A stretch of DNA of 64,000 nucleotides from Marchantia polymorpha subsp. ruderalis (lineage: Eukaryota > Streptophyta > Marchantiopsida > Marchantiales > Marchantiaceae). A program made the translations under genes and the position numbers. Where the stretch lies: NCBI GenBank assembly GCA_037833965.1, contig AP031359.1, forward strand, positions 3,220,001-3,284,000, read 5' to 3'. The notes beneath the pieces are model-generated. The model saw only the letters and a program-made list of their open reading frames with translations. It made no database searches and was not told the origin of the DNA. Below, in pieces: positions 60,624-64,000 of the stretch. The first letter of the stretch is position 1. Every line of letters starts with the position of its first letter.

Positions 60624-63600
60624 TGTGGTAACCCACTTTTAAATTTTGTGCGGAATTTCAACATTTTTGGAAAACAGTACCGCAGCATCAACTGTAAATA
60701 GTAATTGGAACACTAAAATAGAGTAAAAATGGATGATCGCGGGTCCGGGAGAATCCTGGAGAATCATTGAGTTGGGCGCAATGTTGGGGACAGGCGCCTT
60801 GGCCCGAACGGACGGTTCCTACTGAGGGGAAGTGCCTTCGGTGCAAGCAGGAGAAAGCGCCTTTGGCGAAAGACGCCTTTGGCGATAGAGTGAATCCCTC
60901 ATAACTGTCTCAATTCGTAACGCTTTGATTTGATTAGGGTCTTGTTGAAGAGAACTCAACGCGTTCGTTCTAACGAGCCCAAGAACTTTTAGAACGAATA
61001 AGGGATCACTGAGTTATGAGTGTCGGAAGTTACTGAGATGATGCGCCTTCGTCGGAAGAACGCCTTTGGGGCAACGCCTTCGGCGATACGCCTTTGGCGC
61101 TGTACTCCTTCGCCTGAACGCCTTTGGCGCCAGCGCATTGATATTAGGTCAACGCCTTCGGCGGTGTGACGTCGGCCGTACGCCTTCGGTGGAACGGAGC
61201 ACCTACGGCAAGAGTGCCTTTGGCGGGACAAGAAAGAACAATGGAAACGACAAGACGCATTGACTTCGGTCAACGCCTTCGGCGGAAGACGTACGCCTTT
61301 GGCCGTACGCCTTCGGCAATACGGAGAGAGTAAATCGGAAACCGGACAGGGACAAAGTCCTTCGCCGCCACGCCTTCGGCGATGCGCGAGCAAGGCTAAG
61401 TAGACAGACAACGGCAGAATCGAATTCAATTTTCAGGCGTGGGAGTTTGCGCAACGGCGGAGCGTGAAGCCGAGCGTGCGAAGAAGGCGTTTACGCCTCC
61501 AAGCCGGCGCTGCAATCAAGTGGGTCAACCCCCACTCCCAAGTGTCGAATGGTGAAATCTTGATCGCCGAAGGCAGACGTCTCATTCTTGCAACTTTGAT
61601 TTTGATTTCGCTCGAGCGTCGACCACGCAGCAGGAAATCGGCGGAGAAAAATTAGAGAGAGTTGCGACTAGCGGGTTGTTGCAGGAGAGCGTGCAGCAGC
61701 TGAGTGCGTAGCTTGAGGGTTCTTACTAGAGAGTGCGGGAAGCTCGCGGAGTGATTGAGTCCGCGTGCAAGAATCTTGGGGACGGAGAACGGAGAGTTCG
61801 CGGACTTTTGACGTGCGCTGCCGAATTCAAGAACGCGATGTCGAAGGCTACGCAGTTGTGGATAATTCCGCTAAAGCTATCGCAGATTGGGTTGCACGCA
61901 TTTCAGCGCGAGCTGACTACGGTGAAACTCGATTTCCTCCTATGGCGATGGAATTGGGTGTGTCCGGATATGATACGCAAGTGGCTGCGGGACAAGGATC
62001 AACCTACGCGCGGATTCCGACCGCACCCGGAGCGATGGGAAGTTAGTGACTAGGAGCAGGTGTTAGGAAGATGCACGGGAGAAGAAAGCCATCTTCTATT
62101 CGAGTGCGAGAGTGTCAATGTCTCGAAGGAGGAAGAAGCTTCCTTCGGAGCGCTGTTCAAGCATAGCAAGTCGAGCAAGAACGGGTACAAGACCTGTGAC
62201 TACAAGGATTGCTTCCGGAGGAATGTCGCGGTAGCACTCATTCAACTCTTGCAGCCGCACCGGACCACCTACATAACTTCTTGGCAGGTGGGGTTCGTGG
62301 AGCTGGCGTTGTCCGGAGCTCCGATTCATTGGGCTCGCATTCTTTGGAAGGCGACGAGACAACATGCATTCGAGGAGAAGGGAGGATCGATCAATCACCT
62401 CTCCCCCTTCTTGATCAATTTCTATCGGTCGATGGGATGTTTGACCGCGACGGATCGGGTACAATTTCCATTGCTGTCACGCAGCAATCCGGGCCGATAT
62501 GTGAAGGATGTCGAAGTCGATACCGACGAAGATGAGACGCCCGCTTGCACGCCACCAGCTCAACCGAGGGCGGAGGAAGAACCGCTCGTAGCACGAGTGC
62601 CGCGGAAGCGAAAGTGGAAAGGAGAGGCGGAGCAGAGCTAGCAATGCGATGCTGCTGCTCCCAACCGAAAGCGGCCGATGACAGAGCTCTGCAGTCGATT
62701 TAAGCAGAAGGCTCGCAGGCTCGTCCTGCCGGCAAGCAGCGCAGAAACGGGAAGAGCTGAAGAGAGGAGAAACTCGCCATCCTCAGGGGAGGATGCGAGT
62801 GCACGAACTGCGGAGAGGTCAGCGGACCTCCCTGCACCGAAGGCACGGACGTCTTCGGCAAGAGCAAGAAGGCCTTCGGGTCAAAAAAGACAACATGCAG
62901 CACCGACGAATGTGCCGACGACGGACAGGTGCTGCGCTTCCAAGCAAGTACCATTCGATGCTCAACTTCGGGTCAAGAGCCTTCGGCGCAGCAGAGGAGT
63001 GAGGAGGAGCCTTCGGCTCAACGGACTTCGGGTCAAGCGCCTTCGGCGGTAGACGCCTTCGGCGATACTCCTTTGGCGCAGGCCTAATGTGAGGGAACGG
63101 CGACGGACGAAGGATGGAAGGAGGAGACACGTGTGCCTTCGGCACAGTCGCCTTCGGTGGTAGCAAATCAAGCAGGAGGAGCGGACTTGTCGGGAGCCGG
63201 GTCTCCCACCGCATTAGATATTTTGGGAGGGAGTGGAGCGGTGGCCGCGGCAGCAGAAGCCACGCAACCCAACTCCCGGGAGTCGCCGGGGAATTCTGTA
63301 GCGACCGAGATCCTCAATTCGGAGGATGACGAGGATGAGTCGAGCTCGGAGGAGCAGGAAGAGGAGCTGGTGCAAGGCACGCCGACATGAGTCTTGTGCA
63401 AGCAGGTGGTACCCCTGTAGAGGTACCTTGATCGCAAGGTGGCGAAGTATGGTGATCCCCGCCATCAGGGGTCCTACGTCGAATTGGTGCGCAATCGGAC
63501 GCGGACCAAGGTCAAGACAAGTCGGTTGTTGGCTTCCTTGGACGAGACAATCAAGGATTTGAGATTGAAGAACGAGGCCCTGCGTGGACACCTCGCCATT

Positions 63601-64000
63601 TTGCGGAAGTTGCAGAAGGCGGTCAACAAGCTGCGAGATGAGAAGTTGGACGAAGCGGAGAAGGAATTTGCGAAGCAGTGGGAGAAGCTCGCGGAGGAGC
63701 TCGTGCGACAGTCACGGTTACTAGAGCAGTGTTAGAGCGCACGTCAAGCCGATGAAGAGTTAATTCGTCACCTGCAATCGCAGTGCGGCGAATTGAGAGC
63801 GCAGCGTGCAGAGGTAGAGCTGCATCCGGTAAAGGTTGAAGGCGATCGCCGGCGCGCGACAGATTGCACGCGGGAGGAGTTGGCAGAGCGAGTGAACCGC
63901 TATGTCAAAGGTTACACTCACTAGGAAGTGGCTGCGCAGGAGAGAATCACACTGCGCGGGTTAGAGATTCGTGCGGCGGAATTGATGTCGGGTGACAGTT
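60624..64000 (+). repeat. LTR H on the plus strand, running off the window
   Basis: Begins TGTGGTAACCCAC directly after GTCAT (60619-60623), the expected target duplication. It has U3 with a TATA-like ACTAAAATAGAG (about 60713-60724), dense GCCTTCGGC-type palindromes from 60835 to 61390, and a LORF pseudogene. Being plus-strand, it confirms that LORF is always sense to its own LTR. Whether H is a solo LTR or part of a full element cannot be seen. Confidence 0.8.
61838..64000 (+). pseudogene. LORF of LTR H, inactivated, C-terminus outside the window
   Basis: ATG 61838 (MSKATQLWIIPLKLSQIGL). The N-domain reads LDFLLWRWNWVCPDM, QPTRGFRPHPERWEVSD, NGYKTCDYKDCFRRN and INHLSPFLINFYRSMGCLT. Stops: 62051-62053 (Trp to TAG), 62639-62641, 63388-63390, 63418-63420, 63733-63735 and one near 63922, plus a frameshift between 63052 and 63133. 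SPTALDIL, VATEIL, VAKYGDPRHQGSYVELV and the coiled coil are recognisable. Confidence 0.8.

Overview
The window is a stack of nested plant LTR retrotransposons with no recognisable host gene, rRNA or tRNA gene. The organism is very probably a land plant. Four internal regions carry a primer-binding site matching the 3' end of plant tRNA-Asp with one variant base. Gag-pol belongs to a Ty3/gypsy lineage without a chromodomain, of the Ogre/Tat/Athila type. I cannot name the species; a repeat-rich, non-angiosperm genome is only a guess.

Layout. All elements up to about 57.15 kb lie on the minus strand, so their 5' end is at the high coordinate. Element A (1-8855, cut by the window start) sits in the 3' LTR of element B. 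Element B (8856-11894 and 27378-31574) is split by element C (11895-27377). C is complete: 15,483 bp, 5-bp target duplication AACAC, two 4,842-bp LTRs with no difference seen, and every ORF intact. B sits in an older LTR, X (31575-about 33594, probably continuing at 47197-48257). Decayed element D (about 33600-47196) lies in the same host LTR. X itself lies in a still older LTR, E2 (48258 to about 57.15 kb). E2 is also interrupted by a 4,936-bp solo LTR, F (49778-54713, target duplication CTCGG), and by a truncated LTR, K (54892-55444). From 57.15 kb the strand switches: a distantly related, decayed gag-protease region, G (57160-60623), is interrupted by another LTR, H (60624 to the window end).

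How the genes work together. In A-D, one ORF encodes Gag (three CCHC zinc knuckles) plus an aspartic protease. It ends at UAG, and the same frame continues as RT-RNase H-integrase. At all four junctions the stop is followed by CAA TTA or CAA CTA, the UAG-CAR-YYA leaky-stop context. Pol is therefore probably made by readthrough, after the protease.

The most unusual feature is a third gene of about 850-960 codons that lies entirely inside the LTR, sense to gag-pol, here called LORF. It has a conserved N-terminal domain, a hypervariable linker and a conserved coiled-coil C-terminal half. A conserved TATA box and a stem-loop with one compensatory base change lie just after its stop codon. If that TATA drives the genomic RNA, LORF would lie in U3, downstream of pol in the genomic RNA. 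That layout resembles the accessory genes in some retroviral LTRs. The linker and U3 are packed with short palindromes whose type differs between families.
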